From Bordetella genomosp. 9 (GTDB lineage Bacteria > Pseudomonadota > Gammaproteobacteria > Burkholderiales > Burkholderiaceae_B), in assembly GCF_002119725.1 (NCBI RefSeq), contig NZ_CP021109.1, positions 1,674,001-1,738,000 on the forward strand: a stretch of 64,000 nt of DNA. Reading direction: 5' to 3'. The position numbers and the translations under genes are program-made. This document shows positions 10,002 through 23,660 of this stretch, piece after piece. Under the pieces are notes generated by a model. That model did no database searches, was not told the DNA's origin, and saw only the letters and a program-made list of their open reading frames with translations. Position 1 is the stretch's first letter. The number at the start of each line of letters is the position of its first letter.

Positions 10002-10762
10002 ATCCATCCCCGCAGCCAGTACACGAAAAGTCCCGTGTACTCCTTGATGATGGAGCGGCTGGCATCGAACGCCCGCTCGTGCGGCAGCCACGGCGAAATG
10101 CGAGGAGACTCCGGAAGCACGATCTGCGGCTGGGACGGAGCGGGAATGGCCGTGATGCCCTGCTTGCGGAAGGCGGCCATCGCGCGCGGCATGTGCAGCG
10201 CGGACGTGACCAGCAGCACTGTGCGTATGTTGTGCTCCTTCAGCTGGTTTTCGGTCAGGATGGCGTTTTCATAGGTGGTCCGGCTGTCGTTTTCCAGGAT
10301 CATCGCGCTGCGCGGCACACCTGAAAGGCGCAATGCGTGCGCCATGCCCTCGGCTTCGCTGACGTCGCCGCTCAGCGCGCCGCCGGACAGCACGATTTTG
10401 GGCGCGCGTCCCGCGTCGTACAGCTGCTCCGCGGTCCGGAAGCGCCGGATCGCCGTTTCGCGGTCGTAGGGCAGGAACCAGTTCTGGCGGTCATTGGCGA
10501 TATTGCCGCCCAGCACCACGATCGCGTCTGCGGTCGGCAGTTCGTTCGGCGGCCGATAGGGATAGGCCTGTTCCAGCATGCCGCCCAGCCACAGCGAGGT
10601 CGCGGGCAGCGACCAGGCGTAGGCCCACGCCATTCCGGCCAGCGCCACCGCCAAGCCGGTCTTGCGCCAGCGGAACAAGGCCAGCACCAGGCCGATCGCC
10701 ATCAGGGTCAGGCACAAATAGAGCGGGATGATGAGGTAAGCAAGCAGACTGACGATAGACAT
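9998..10762 (-). CDS. YdcF/ElyC-family membrane protein (DUF218)
   Basis: A 254-residue protein with two N-terminal membrane segments (about residues 6-28 and 36-56) followed by the DUF218 domain: [28 protein letters not shown] and [13 protein letters not shown]. Relatives such as ElyC and SanA affect envelope polymer metabolism and envelope integrity in E. coli; the enzymatic activity of the family is poorly defined. The domain should face the periplasm or membrane surface. Its neighbours, a heptosyltransferase-type enzyme upstream on the same strand and msbA beyond, fit an envelope role. Confidence 0.85.
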   Translation of the reverse strand: MSIVSLLAYLIIPLYLCLTLMAIGLVLALFRWRKTGLAVALAGMAWAYAWSLPATSLWLGGMLEQAYPYRPPNELPTADAIVVLGGNIANDRQNWFLPYDRETAIRRFRTAEQLYDAGRAPKIVLSGGALSGDVSEAEGMAHALRLSGVPRSAMILENDSRTTYENAILTENQLKEHNIRTVLLVTSALHMPRAMAAFRKQGITAIPAPSQPQIVLPESPRISPWLPHERAFDASRSIIKEYTGLFVYWLRGWI

Positions 10763-10776
10763 ACCGTCCCGATTGT

Positions 10777-11784
10777 TCAGGCCGGCGCCGCCCCTGTCAA
10801 TTCACGGGATGCCCCGCCGGGCGCGGGCAGGTTCAACAGATTTTCAGCCGTTTGCGCCACTTCCTGCACCGACGGCCAGGCATCCTCGTCCCCCAGGCAG
10901 CAGGCGCCGGCCGACCATGGGCCCGTCCGCGCGCGCTGGGTCACTCCGAACAAGGTGATCTGCCGGGCGCCCACAGCCGCCGCTACGTGCGACACCCCCG
11001 AATCGTTGCAAACGACCAAAGCAGCGCGCGTGGCGAGGGCGGCAAAGGCGCCCAGCCCCATGGGCGGCAGCAGCAGGGCGTCCGGGGCGTTGGCGCGCGC
11101 GGCCTGCGCTTCGGCCGGCGGCGGACACATGACGACCGGCAGGCCCGCGGCCTTCAGTGCGCGCGTCAGGTCGGCGAAGCCCGGCCACACCTTGTTGCGG
11201 CCGCGATGCAGCCCCGTCGCCGTCGGCGCGATCAACACGAATGGCCGGTCGCGCAGCCCGGACTTGATCAGGGCGGCGTCGGCGTCGGCGCGATGCGCAG
11301 GCGTGAGCGTCAATCCGAGCTCGGGACCAGGATGCGCGTTGCCAGTGGGCAGCGCCCAACGTCCCAACGCCTCGCGCGCCAGGTAGTACCAGGACTGCAC
11401 GGCATGCAGCGGCCCGGCCGGCTTGTTCACCGGCCATCGCAGCAAGGGGCTGCGGCCATCGTCCCGATAGCCGGCCACCGGCAATCCGGCAAGCCGGAAG
11501 ACGGCGGCGCTGGAAAGCGAGTCGGGCAGGGCGAGCGCCACGCCGCCCCGTCCGGCGGTCCGCACGTGCGCCCGCACGGCGCCGCGGTCGTGCAGGAACC
11601 CGCCGCGCATGGCGATGAAATCGTCCTGGCCGGCCACGCCGGCGAGCAGATCGCGCGCCCAGGGACGTGCGCACAGGACCACCGGCACGCCCGCGGCGCG
11701 CAGCAGCCGCAGCGCGGGAAGGCTCATGCAGACATCGCCCACCCAGTTCGGGAGGCGCACGTACAAACGGGTTATCGGCGGCAT
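10777..11784 (-). CDS. glycosyltransferase family 9, LPS heptosyltransferase type
   Basis: A 335-residue GT9 protein. The N-terminus YVRLPNWVGDVCMSLPALRLL is the hallmark of ADP-heptose:LPS heptosyltransferases (WaaF/WaaC), and the C-terminal half has VCNDSGVSHVAAAVG, the donor-binding region. It would add a heptose or related sugar to the inner core of LPS at the cytoplasmic face of the inner membrane. It is divergent from msbA, which flips lipid A-core, so the two gene products act in the same pathway. Which heptose is added cannot be decided from sequence. Confidence 0.85.
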   Translation of the reverse strand: MPPITRLYVRLPNWVGDVCMSLPALRLLRAAGVPVVLCARPWARDLLAGVAGQDDFIAMRGGFLHDRGAVRAHVRTAGRGGVALALPDSLSSAAVFRLAGLPVAGYRDDGRSPLLRWPVNKPAGPLHAVQSWYYLAREALGRWALPTGNAHPGPELGLTLTPAHRADADAALIKSGLRDRPFVLIAPTATGLHRGRNKVWPGFADLTRALKAAGLPVVMCPPPAEAQAARANAPDALLLPPMGLGAFAALATRAALVVCNDSGVSHVAAAVGARQITLFGVTQRARTGPWSAGACCLGDEDAWPSVQEVAQTAENLLNLPAPGGASRELTGAAPA

Positions 11785-11910
11785 AGGGAAGGGCGCACGA
11801 CGGGCGCGACACGGCTTTTCGATTCAAGGGGATGGGGCGGGCCGCCGGCCGTGCAGGGGGCGCGCCGACGGTACAATGCCCCGCACGATTGTATTCAAGC
11901 GGGAGATTTC

Positions 11911-13689
11911 TTGGATTCTGCCACTCGCACCAAGGTGGCCGGCTCCCATCCGGTCAAGGCTGTGCTATGGAAACGTATTTATTCCCGCGTGGGCTCGCAC
12001 TGGAAGGCGCTGGTGCTCGCCATCCTGCTCATGGCGGGGGCGGCGGGCACCCAGCCCACGCTGGCCGTCATCATGAAGCCGCTGCTGGACGACGGCTTCA
12101 GCGGCGCGAAGCCTTATTACGTCTGGGCGATTCCGCTGGCCGTCGTCGGCCTGATTTTCCTGCGCGGCGTGTGCAACTTCTTCAGCGATTACCTGCTGGC
12201 CTGGGTCGCGAATAACGTGCTGCGCGGCATACGGCAGGAGATGTTCGACCGGCTGCTGGGCCTGCCGGACGAGCACTTCAAGCGCGGCGATACGGGACGG
12301 TTGCTGAACCGCTTCACCATCGATGCTGGCAACGTCACGGGCTACGCCACCGACGTCATCACCGTTCTCGTGCGCGAAAGTCTGGTGGTGGTGGCGCTGA
12401 TCTGCGTGCTGCTCTATATGTCCTGGGTGCTGACGCTAATCATCCTGGTCATGCTGCCTGTGTCGGTGTCCATCGCCCGCGTGTTCATTCGCCGGCTGCG
12501 CAAGATCAACCGCGAGACGGTCAACATGAACGCCGAGCTGACCCGCGTGGTTGGCGAAGGCATCGACGGCCAGCGCGTCATCAAGCTGTTCGACGGTTAC
12601 GACTACGAGCGGGGCCGCTTCAGCTACGTGAATTCGCGCCTGCGCCGCTTCGCCATGCGCAGCGCCGTCGCCGACGCCGCCATGACGCCGCTGACGCAGG
12701 TCTGCATCGCCTTGTCGGTGGGCGGCATCATCGCCGTCGCGCTGGGGCAGGCCAACGCCGGGATGCTCACCGCGGGCAGCTTCGCGGCCTTCATGGCGTC
12801 GCTCGCCCAGCTCTTCGATCCCATCAAGCGGCTGACCAATCTGGCGGGAAGGATGCAGCGCATGCTGATTTCCGCCGAAAGCGTTTTCATGCTGATCGAC
12901 GAAGTGCCCGAGAAGGAAACCGGCCAGCGCACGCTGCCGCAGCCGGTGCGGGGCCGCATCGAATTCGAAGCGGTGTCGCACCGTTTCCCGGACGCCGATC
13001 GCGAAACGCTGAGCAAGGTCACTTTCACGGTGCAGCCCGGCGAGACCGTGGCGTTGGTGGGGCGCTCGGGCAGCGGCAAGACGACCCTCGTCAATATGCT
13101 GCCGCGCTTCGTCCACCCGACAGGCGGGCGCATCCTCGTCGATGGCATCGATATCCGCGACCTGACGCTGGGCAGCCTGCGATCCCACCTGTCGCTGGTC
13201 AGCCAGGACGTGGTCCTGTTCGACGATACGATCGCGGTCAACGTCGGCTATGGCGCGCTGGGACAGGCGAGCGACGAACAGGTGCTGCAGGCGCTGGAGG
13301 CAGCCAACCTGAAGGATTTCGTCAATGGCCTGCCCAAGGGAATCCATACGCCGGTCGGAGAAAACGCGGCGCGCCTGTCTGGCGGGCAACGGCAGCGGCT
13401 GGCCATCGCTCGGGCGCTCATCAAGAACGCGCCCATCCTCATCCTCGACGAAGCCACCTCGGCGCTGGATAACGAATCCGAGCGTCAGGTGCAGGCGTCG
13501 CTGGAAAGGTTGATGAAGGGGCGCACGACGCTGGTGATCGCCCACCGTCTTTCGACGGTACAGAATGCCGACCGCATCGTGGTCCTGGACGACGGCAAGG
13601 TCATGGAGCAGGGCCGTCACGAGGAGCTGCTTGCGGCGAACGGCTTGTACGCCAACCTGTACCGGATGCAATTCCGCGAGTCGGAGTAG
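11911..13689 (+). CDS. msbA: lipid A export ATP-binding/permease MsbA
   Basis: MsbA is a homodimeric ABC exporter that flips lipid A-core across the inner membrane. The 592-residue product has the membrane domain over about residues 15-320 and one nucleotide-binding domain. Walker A GRSGSGKT starts at G384 with K390, the signature LSGGQ is at 489-493, and Walker B ends in D513-E514. The start is a TTG preceded by GGGAG with 5-nt spacing. Longer in-frame extensions run antisense across the heptosyltransferase gene and are not credible. A TACAAT at 11872-11877 could be the -10 box, though no -35 was clear. Confidence 0.92.
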   Translation: MDSATRTKVAGSHPVKAVLWKRIYSRVGSHWKALVLAILLMAGAAGTQPTLAVIMKPLLDDGFSGAKPYYVWAIPLAVVGLIFLRGVCNFFSDYLLAWVANNVLRGIRQEMFDRLLGLPDEHFKRGDTGRLLNRFTIDAGNVTGYATDVITVLVRESLVVVALICVLLYMSWVLTLIILVMLPVSVSIARVFIRRLRKINRETVNMNAELTRVVGEGIDGQRVIKLFDGYDYERGRFSYVNSRLRRFAMRSAVADAAMTPLTQVCIALSVGGIIAVALGQANAGMLTAGSFAAFMASLAQLFDPIKRLTNLAGRMQRMLISAESVFMLIDEVPEKETGQRTLPQPVRGRIEFEAVSHRFPDADRETLSKVTFTVQPGETVALVGRSGSGKTTLVNMLPRFVHPTGGRILVDGIDIRDLTLGSLRSHLSLVSQDVVLFDDTIAVNVGYGALGQASDEQVLQALEAANLKDFVNGLPKGIHTPVGENAARLSGGQRQRLAIARALIKNAPILILDEATSALDNESERQVQASLERLMKGRTTLVIAHRLSTVQNADRIVVLDDGKVMEQGRHEELLAANGLYANLYRMQFRESE

Positions 13690-13764
13690 CCGGGCGCCCG
13701 GCCGAAAGGCTGGGCAAGCCGCGGTTTCCGGCCACTTCCCGTTCGACATTCCAAAGGGGCGCCC

Positions 13765-14316
13765 ATGTTCGACGATCTGCCTCCCGACGCCGCCGCCTTG
13801 CTCCGGTTCTGGCGCGATGCCGGCCCCGGCAAATGGTTCGCCAAGGACATGGCGTTCGATGCGGAATTTTCGGGGCGGTTCGCGCCCCTGCACTTCGCTG
13901 CCGCACGCGGCGAACTTGACGACTGGGCCGACACGCCATACGGGGCCCTGGCTTTGTTGATCCTGCTCGATCAGTTTCCGCGCAACGCCTTTCGCGGCAC
14001 CGCGCATATGTATGCCACCGACCCGCTGGCGCGGCGTGTAGCGGCGTACGCCGTGGAACGCGGCTGGGACGACCGCATCGAGTCGGATCTGCTGGTATTC
14101 ATGTATCTGCCGTTCGAGCACTCCGAAGACCCGGCCGATCAGGCGCGCTCGGTGGCGCTTGCGGACAAACTGGACCCGCGCAGCCGGGATTTCGCCATTC
14201 TGCACCGGGACATCATTGCCCGCTTCGGTCGCTTTCCGCATCGCAATCGCCATCTGGGGCGCGATAGCACACCTGAAGAGCTGGCTTTCCTGGCCGAGGG
14301 CGGCTTCGCGGGCTAA
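13765..14316 (+). CDS. DUF924 family protein
   Basis: A 183-residue soluble protein with the DUF924 landmarks LLRFWRDAGPGKWF at the start, LILLDQFPRNAFRGT near 65 and FMYLPFEHSED near 113. Function of the family is unknown; the alpha-helical fold resembles tetratricopeptide-like proteins. AAGGGG lies just upstream of the ATG. It follows msbA by 75 nt on the same strand and converges on rng; there is no evidence that it takes part in LPS export. Confidence 0.85.
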   Translation: MFDDLPPDAAALLRFWRDAGPGKWFAKDMAFDAEFSGRFAPLHFAAARGELDDWADTPYGALALLILLDQFPRNAFRGTAHMYATDPLARRVAAYAVERGWDDRIESDLLVFMYLPFEHSEDPADQARSVALADKLDPRSRDFAILHRDIIARFGRFPHRNRHLGRDSTPEELAFLAEGGFAG

Positions 14317-14364
14317 CGGGCGCGAAGCGTCGCCGCGGCCGCATCTTTCGCGCCCAGCGGCGGC

Positions 14365-15849
14365 CTAGATCAGGATGAGGTCGTACTGCTCCTGGGTATA
14401 GCTGGCTTCCACTTCCAGCGAAATCTTCTTGCCGACGAAATCGCCCAGCATCGCCAGGTGCTGGCTTTCTTCTTCCAGGAACAGATCCACGACTTCCTGC
14501 GAAGCAAGGATGCGGAACTCCTTCGGGTTGAATTGCCGCGCCTCGCGCAGGATTTCCCGCAGGATCTCATAGCAGATAGTGCGCGCGGTACGGACATGAC
14601 CGCGCGATTGGCAGGTGGGACAGGGTTCGCACAACTGATGCGCCAGCGAGTCCCGCGTCCGCTTGCGCGTCATTTCCACCAGACCGAGCTGGGTGAAGCC
14701 GTTCACCGTCATCCGGGTGCGGTCGCGCGCAAGGGCTTTGCGCAGTTCGGCCAGTACCGTTTCGCGATGACCAGCGTCCTCCATATCGATGAAGTCCAGG
14801 ATCACGATGCCGCCGAGGTTGCGCAACCGTAGCTGGCGCGCGATCGCCTGCGCCGCCTCCAGGTTGGTCTTGAAGATCGTGTCGTCGAAATTGCGTCCGC
14901 CGACGAAGCCGCCGGTGTTCACGTCCACGGTGGTCAGCGCTTCGGTCTGATCGATGATCAGGTATCCGCCGGACTTCAGGTCCACCCGGCGCGACAGGGC
15001 GCGCTGGATCTCCTCATCCACATTCGCCGTGTCGAACAGCGGGCGTTCCCCGCTGTAATGGCTGATGCGATCGACCACCGAAGGCGTATAGAGGCGAGCC
15101 CATTCGATGAGGCTCGCGGTGGTGGTGCGCGAATCCACCCGGATGCTGCCGGTGTGCGGCCCGACCATATCGCGCAGCACCCGCTGCGCCAGCGTCAGGT
15201 CCTGATGCAGCACCGCCGGCGCGGGCTGGCTGCGCGCGGCGGCCTGCACGCTTGCCCACAGCTTTCGCAGGTACTCCAGGTCCGCGCGCAGCTCCTCGTC
15301 CGTGGATCCCTCCGCCTGCGTGCGAACGATGAATCCGCCTTTTTCGTCCTCGGGCATCAGTGCTTGCAGCCGCTCGCGCAATTGGATGCGCTCGGCTTCC
15401 GAGTCGATCTTCTGCGAAATGCCGATGTGCGGGTCGTGGGGCAGATAAACCAGCATGCGGCCCGCCATGCTGATCTGCGTGGAAAGCCGCGCGCCCTTGG
15501 TGCCCAGCGGATCCTTGATGACCTGGACCATCAGCGTCTGGCCTTCGAACAGCAGTTTTTCGATGGGCGTCGGCGTGACGCCCTGGCTGCGTTCCGCACG
15601 GTTTTCGCGCAGATCTGCGATATGTATGAATGCGGCGCGCTCCAAGCCGATATCGACGAAGGCGCTCTGCATGCCGGGCAACACGCGCACGACGCGGCCG
15701 AGATAAATGTTGCCGACGTGCCCGCGCTGGATGCTGCGCTCGACGTGCAGTTCCTGCACCGCGCCCTGTTCGACCACGGCGACGCGGGTTTCGAACGGTG
15801 TGACGTTGATGAGGATGTCTTCGAAAACATCGGAAGGGTTGGCGGACAT
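14365..15849 (-). CDS. rng: ribonuclease G
   Basis: RNase G is an RNase E-like endonuclease that matures the 5' end of 16S rRNA and degrades some mRNAs. The 494-residue protein has an N-terminal S1 domain (GNIYLGRVVRVLPGMQSAFVD), the catalytic aspartates D309 (DVNTGG) and D352 (ILDFID), and a CPTC zinc-link motif near 415. No RNase E-like C-terminal scaffold is present. It reads away from the rRNA operon promoter, about 280 bp apart. In many relatives I recall rng next to maf; here maf is about 25 kb away. Confidence 0.95.
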   Translation of the reverse strand: MSANPSDVFEDILINVTPFETRVAVVEQGAVQELHVERSIQRGHVGNIYLGRVVRVLPGMQSAFVDIGLERAAFIHIADLRENRAERSQGVTPTPIEKLLFEGQTLMVQVIKDPLGTKGARLSTQISMAGRMLVYLPHDPHIGISQKIDSEAERIQLRERLQALMPEDEKGGFIVRTQAEGSTDEELRADLEYLRKLWASVQAAARSQPAPAVLHQDLTLAQRVLRDMVGPHTGSIRVDSRTTTASLIEWARLYTPSVVDRISHYSGERPLFDTANVDEEIQRALSRRVDLKSGGYLIIDQTEALTTVDVNTGGFVGGRNFDDTIFKTNLEAAQAIARQLRLRNLGGIVILDFIDMEDAGHRETVLAELRKALARDRTRMTVNGFTQLGLVEMTRKRTRDSLAHQLCEPCPTCQSRGHVRTARTICYEILREILREARQFNPKEFRILASQEVVDLFLEEESQHLAMLGDFVGKKISLEVEASYTQEQYDLILI

Positions 15850-16128
15850 GGCAGCAGACGAAAAGGGGGAGAACGAAACTGACAGGCATGCGGCGGACCA
15901 CGCCAGGCGGGGCTGCCCATCAGTCGAAGTCTATCCATAAAGCGCCGCCCGGGCGATGCTGACGTTCCGTTGCGGCGGCATCGCGCGCACTGTGCTATAG
16001 TCCCGCCCCTTCGCCAAGCGAAGGCGGGAATGAAGAAGCCGACGGCTGCAGTATCGCCGGCCGGTGTGCGCCGCGGCGCGGTCGATAGGCCTCAGCGCGG
16101 ATCACAAACAAGCAAACATGACGCCGGT
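15850..16128. other. rng-rrn divergent region with a GC-rich hairpin
   Basis: This segment separates rng from the rRNA promoter. An extended -10-like TGCTATAGT ends at 16001 but has no good -35. It is followed at 16002-16028 by an imperfect hairpin whose core is CCTTCGC-CAA-GCGAAGG. A 48-codon ORF starting at 16030 runs through the rRNA promoter and resembles nothing known; I do not call it a gene. Confidence 0.45.
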
Positions 16129-16157
16129 TTGACACGCACAAAAAACTTCTTCATAAT
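16129..16157 (+). promoter_or_regulatory. rRNA operon promoter
   Basis: TTGACA at 16129-16134, a 17-nt spacer and CATAAT at 16152-16157 form a near-consensus sigma70 promoter. Transcription should start around 16164, leaving a leader of about 400 nt before 16S rRNA. Confidence 0.85.
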
Positions 16158-16305
16158 CTCGTTTCTCTGCTGCTGACACAGCAACGACGCAAACGACGCG
16201 ACGGAAACGAAGCGACGGCCCGGCAAGCGAAAGCGACCCGGCAAGCGGATGCGGCGAAGTGAGCCAAGGCGTGGTGACACGGCGCGGCGTGTGGTGGTAG
16301 AGCTT

Positions 16306-16317
16306 GTTCTTTAAAAA
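16306..16317 (+). promoter_or_regulatory. boxA-like antitermination element in the rRNA leader
   Basis: GTTCTTTAAAAA in the leader resembles the nut-site boxA (TGCTCTTTAACAA) that recruits NusB-NusE for rRNA antitermination. A closer match lies in the spacer before 23S rRNA. Confidence 0.65.
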
Positions 16318-16570
16318 CGAAACAACCGATAAGTGTGGGCGCTTGATAAGACTGAGGCGCACCTGCTTGGCGAGCAAGATGCCGGGACGCGAGTCCTGGG
16401 GTTGAGTGAGCCGGGCGGGGCCGAAGAAATCAAGTGCTCACAGAAGTAAGTTTGAATCAGGCAGAGCAATCTGTCTGGGTTCTCACTTCCTTTGAGAGCG
16501 CTAAGCGAAAGACGAATCCGGTGGCTGTTCCTGTAATGGGGGTGGCGCGGGATTCGTACGAACAGAGATT

Positions 16571-18102
<1,532 letters not shown>

Positions 18103-18231
18103 AGAGCGCGCGTCTTGGTTTTGCAAGCGGCCACACTTATCGGTTGTTGGATAGACTGGATCGGTGATGCCTTGGGGGCGCGGGTGTTGGTGCGCGTCTT
18201 CGGGGGTCAGCAAGCGGATCCGATGCGAATT

Positions 18232-18308
18232 GGGTCTGTAGCTCAGTCGGTTAGAGCACCGTCTTGATAAGGCGGGGGTCGTTGGTTCGAATCCAACCAG
18301 ACCCACCA
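18232..18308 (+). tRNA. tRNA-Ile (GAT)
   Basis: A 77-nt cloverleaf with acceptor stem GGGTCTG/CAGACCC, anticodon GAT at 18266-18268 in the loop TTGATAA, TTCGAAT in the T loop and an encoded CCA. It lies in the 16S-23S spacer, the usual place for this tRNA in rrn operons. Confidence 0.98.
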
Positions 18309-18317
18309 AGTTAGACT

Positions 18318-18393
18318 GGGGGTGTAGCTCAGCTGGGAGAGCGCCTGCTTTGCAAGCAGGATGTCATCGGTTCGATCCCGTTCACCTCCACCA
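18318..18393 (+). tRNA. tRNA-Ala (TGC)
   Basis: A 76-nt cloverleaf with acceptor stem GGGGGTG/CACCTCC (one G-T pair), anticodon TGC at 18351-18353 inside the stem CCTGC/GCAGG, and an encoded CCA. It follows tRNA-Ile by 9 nt in the rrn spacer. Confidence 0.98.
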
Positions 18394-18727
18394 TTTTCCT
18401 GGGTTTTTTGCTTGGCGAAGTGGGTTGGACAGTGGTTTGGAAAGGGGATCCGCGTTCGAGAGTCTAACGGTCAGTGCCGCGTGCGGTGTTGAGCGTTGGG
18501 TTTTTTGGCCCGACGGTTTATCGGTTTATTCGTTCTTTAACAATCTGGAAGAAGCACAACGAGAAGTATTGGCGGTGCATTGTTGTTTGATGCGCCGTTG
18601 GATACGGGTTGTGATTGCATGATTAGTTCAAACTCAAGTGAATTGAGGGTGAACGGCACAAATGCGCAAAGCATCATGTCAGTAGCAAGACGGTTGCTAG
18701 GAAGGTTTTATAGCCATTAGCGTTATA
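18394..18727 (+). other. tRNA-Ala to 23S spacer with boxA element
   Basis: This 334-nt spacer holds GTTCTTTAACAA at 18532-18543, a close match to the rRNA antitermination boxA, and sequence that should pair around the 23S termini for RNase III processing. No gene is seen. Confidence 0.75.
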
Positions 18728-21611
<2,884 letters not shown>

Positions 21612-21866
21612 TAACCCTGATGGTTGCAACACCCATCCCAAGCAAACACCGGCTTGCATAGCCATGATGCTTGCCCACTGTGCCGGCAGCACCTGCCCCG
21701 AACAGGCAGCGCTGCCCTGCAGTCCAACCCATCCAAACCCCAATACCCTCGCCGCGACGTCGCCTGCGACGCCGCGCGTGCTTTAACCAGATTGGCGTGG
21801 CGCGACCCCCGAAAGGCCCGGACCTTACCCGGCCCCACAAGGACCCCGCACCGCGCAACCCTTTAC
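21612..21866 (+). other. 23S-5S spacer
   Basis: A 255-nt cytosine-rich spacer. No tRNA or credible ORF was seen in it. Confidence 0.6.
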
Positions 21867-21980
21867 GCCTGACGACCATAGCAAGGTGGTCCCACTCCTT
21901 CCCATCCCGAACAGGACAGTGAAACGCCTTCGCGCCGATGATAGTGGACGGACGTCTGTGAAAGTAGGTCATCGTCAGGC
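21867..21980 (+). rRNA. rrf: 5S ribosomal RNA
   Basis: A 114-nt gene bounded by complementary ends (GCCTGACGACC and GGTCATCGTCAGGC). It contains the conserved CCCATCCCGAACAG loop region. It closes the rRNA operon before a strong terminator. Confidence 0.97.
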
Positions 21981-21991
21981 TCTTATCCCGC

Positions 21992-22026
21992 AAAACCCCG
22001 CCGGCTTCCGGCGGGGTTTTGTCTTT
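21992..22026 (+). terminator. rRNA operon intrinsic terminator
   Basis: A perfect 13-bp inverted repeat (AAAACCCCGCCGG, loop CTT) spans 21992-22020 and runs into GTCTTT. It is 11 nt after 5S rRNA. Confidence 0.92.
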
Positions 22027-22210
22027 GTGCGGGCCGTGCGCGCGAACTGACGAGCGCGGCCTGCCGGATTACCCGCATTTTCGGAAAACCGATTTCAGTA
22101 TCCAGACAGGATGGCCCGATAGTCATCCCATAAAATAGCGCTACCCGTGCGTATCCCGGGTGGCGCTCTGGGCGGATGCTCGGGCCACGCACAGCAGAGT
22201 GGATGGAGCA

Positions 22211-23536
22211 ATGATCGAAGTAGATGAGACCGCGGTGCCGCGGAAGCAGAAGTTTTATCAAATCCTATATGTCCAGGTCCTGGTAGCCATCGTCATCGGC
22301 ATCCTACTGGGCTATTTCAAACCCGATACCGCTGAAGCGATGCGGCCGCTAGGCGACGGCTTCATCAAGCTGGTCAAGCTGATCATTGCCCCGGTGATTT
22401 TCCTGACGGTATCCACCGGTATCGCCGGCATGAGCGACCTGAAACGGGTCGGCCGAGTGGCGGGCAAGGCTTTCGTTTATTTCCTGGTTTTCTCGACGAT
22501 CGCGCTCATTGTCGGCATGCTGGTCTCGCACCTCGTGCAGCCCGGCGCCGGCATGCATGTCGATCCGCAGACGCTCGATAACAAAGCGGTCGCCCAGTAC
22601 GTGACAAAGGCGCACGACAGCACGGTGACCGGCTTCTTGATGAACATCATCCCGAGCTCGCTGGCCGGACCTTTCGTCACGGGGGATATTCTCCAGGTAC
22701 TGTTCGTGTCGGTGCTGTTCGGCGTGGCGCTGGCCTTGGTTGGCGAACGTGGCAAGCCCGTTCTGAACCTGCTCAACGCCCTGGCGCATCCGGTCTTCAA
22801 GATGGTCGCGATCCTGATGCGTGCCGCGCCGATCGGCGCCTTCGGCGCGATGGCGTTCACCATCGGCAAGTACGGCATTCATTCAGTGTTGAATCTGGCG
22901 GCGCTCGTGGGCACGTTTTACGCCACGTCGATTCTGTTTGTCGTCATCGTGCTTGGCCTGGTTGCCCGCTATAACGGCTTCTCCATTATCAAGCTGGTTC
23001 GCTACATCCGCGAAGAGCTGCTGCTCGTGCTCGGCACCAGTTCATCGGAGGCGGCGCTGCCAACCCTGATGCAGAAGATGGAACGCGCCGGCTGCTCCAA
23101 GCCCGTGGTAGGTCTGGTCGTGCCCACCGGTTATTCCTTCAACCTGGATGGCACCAACATCTACATGACCATGGCGGCGCTGTTCATCGCCCAGGCCTGC
23201 GACATTCATCTGTCCCTGGGCGACCAGGTGCTGCTGCTCTTGGTGGCCATGCTGAGCTCCAAGGGGGCCGCGGGGGTGACCGGGTCAGGGTTCATCACCC
23301 TTGCGGCTACCTTGTCCGTGGTGCCGAGCCTGCCCCTGGCCGGCATGGCGTTGATCCTTGGCGTCGATCGTTTCATGTCGGAATGCCGTGCGCTCACCAA
23401 CCTGGTCGGCAACGCGACGGCTTCGATCGTGGTGGCCCGCTGGGAAGGGCAGTTGGACAAGGATGCGCTGGATGCCGCGTTGAACGGGGAGACTCCCGTG
23501 TCGGCTCGGCCCGCGCAGCCGGCGGTCAGTCGCTGA
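22211..23536 (+). CDS. dctA: C4-dicarboxylate:cation symporter, DctA type
   Basis: A 441-residue member of the dicarboxylate/amino-acid:cation symporter family, importing succinate, fumarate or malate with protons or sodium across the inner membrane. Diagnostic stretches are the serine-rich [26 protein letters not shown] and [13 protein letters not shown] near the C-terminal hairpin. The family signature makes DctA more likely than a glutamate carrier. I chose the ATG with GGATGGAG directly upstream; a GTG 51 nt earlier is possible but adds residues outside the family. It stands alone between the rRNA terminator and a long inverted repeat. Confidence 0.88.
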   Translation: MIEVDETAVPRKQKFYQILYVQVLVAIVIGILLGYFKPDTAEAMRPLGDGFIKLVKLIIAPVIFLTVSTGIAGMSDLKRVGRVAGKAFVYFLVFSTIALIVGMLVSHLVQPGAGMHVDPQTLDNKAVAQYVTKAHDSTVTGFLMNIIPSSLAGPFVTGDILQVLFVSVLFGVALALVGERGKPVLNLLNALAHPVFKMVAILMRAAPIGAFGAMAFTIGKYGIHSVLNLAALVGTFYATSILFVVIVLGLVARYNGFSIIKLVRYIREELLLVLGTSSSEAALPTLMQKMERAGCSKPVVGLVVPTGYSFNLDGTNIYMTMAALFIAQACDIHLSLGDQVLLLLVAMLSSKGAAGVTGSGFITLAATLSVVPSLPLAGMALILGVDRFMSECRALTNLVGNATASIVVARWEGQLDKDALDAALNGETPVSARPAQPAVSR

Positions 23537-23588
23537 CGCTATACCCGGTTCTCCTGCGCGGAGATCCGGGGCCGAGGCACTGATATCA

Positions 23589-23627
23589 GGCCGTCAAACA
23601 CGCCCGGGACAGGCGTGTTTGACGGCC
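23589..23627. terminator. perfect 16-bp inverted repeat between convergent genes
   Basis: GGCCGTCAAACACGCC at 23589-23604 and its exact complement at 23612-23627 flank a 7-nt loop. It lies between the dctA stop and the end of the convergent minus-strand operon, so it may stop transcripts from both sides. Neither strand has a T-tract, which is unusual for an intrinsic terminator. Confidence 0.6.
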
Positions 23628-23660
23628 GATTGCCTTCATTCGCCGGATCCGCTTCCAGCC

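Noticed and set aside
10852-11910. Long N-terminal extension of msbA
   Set aside because: It runs antisense across the heptosyltransferase gene, and the TTG at 11911 has a good Shine-Dalgarno and gives the standard MsbA length.
16030-16176. 48-codon ORF beginning MKKPTAAVSPAG between rng and 16S rRNA
   Set aside because: It overlaps the rRNA promoter and leader and resembles no known protein; most likely chance.
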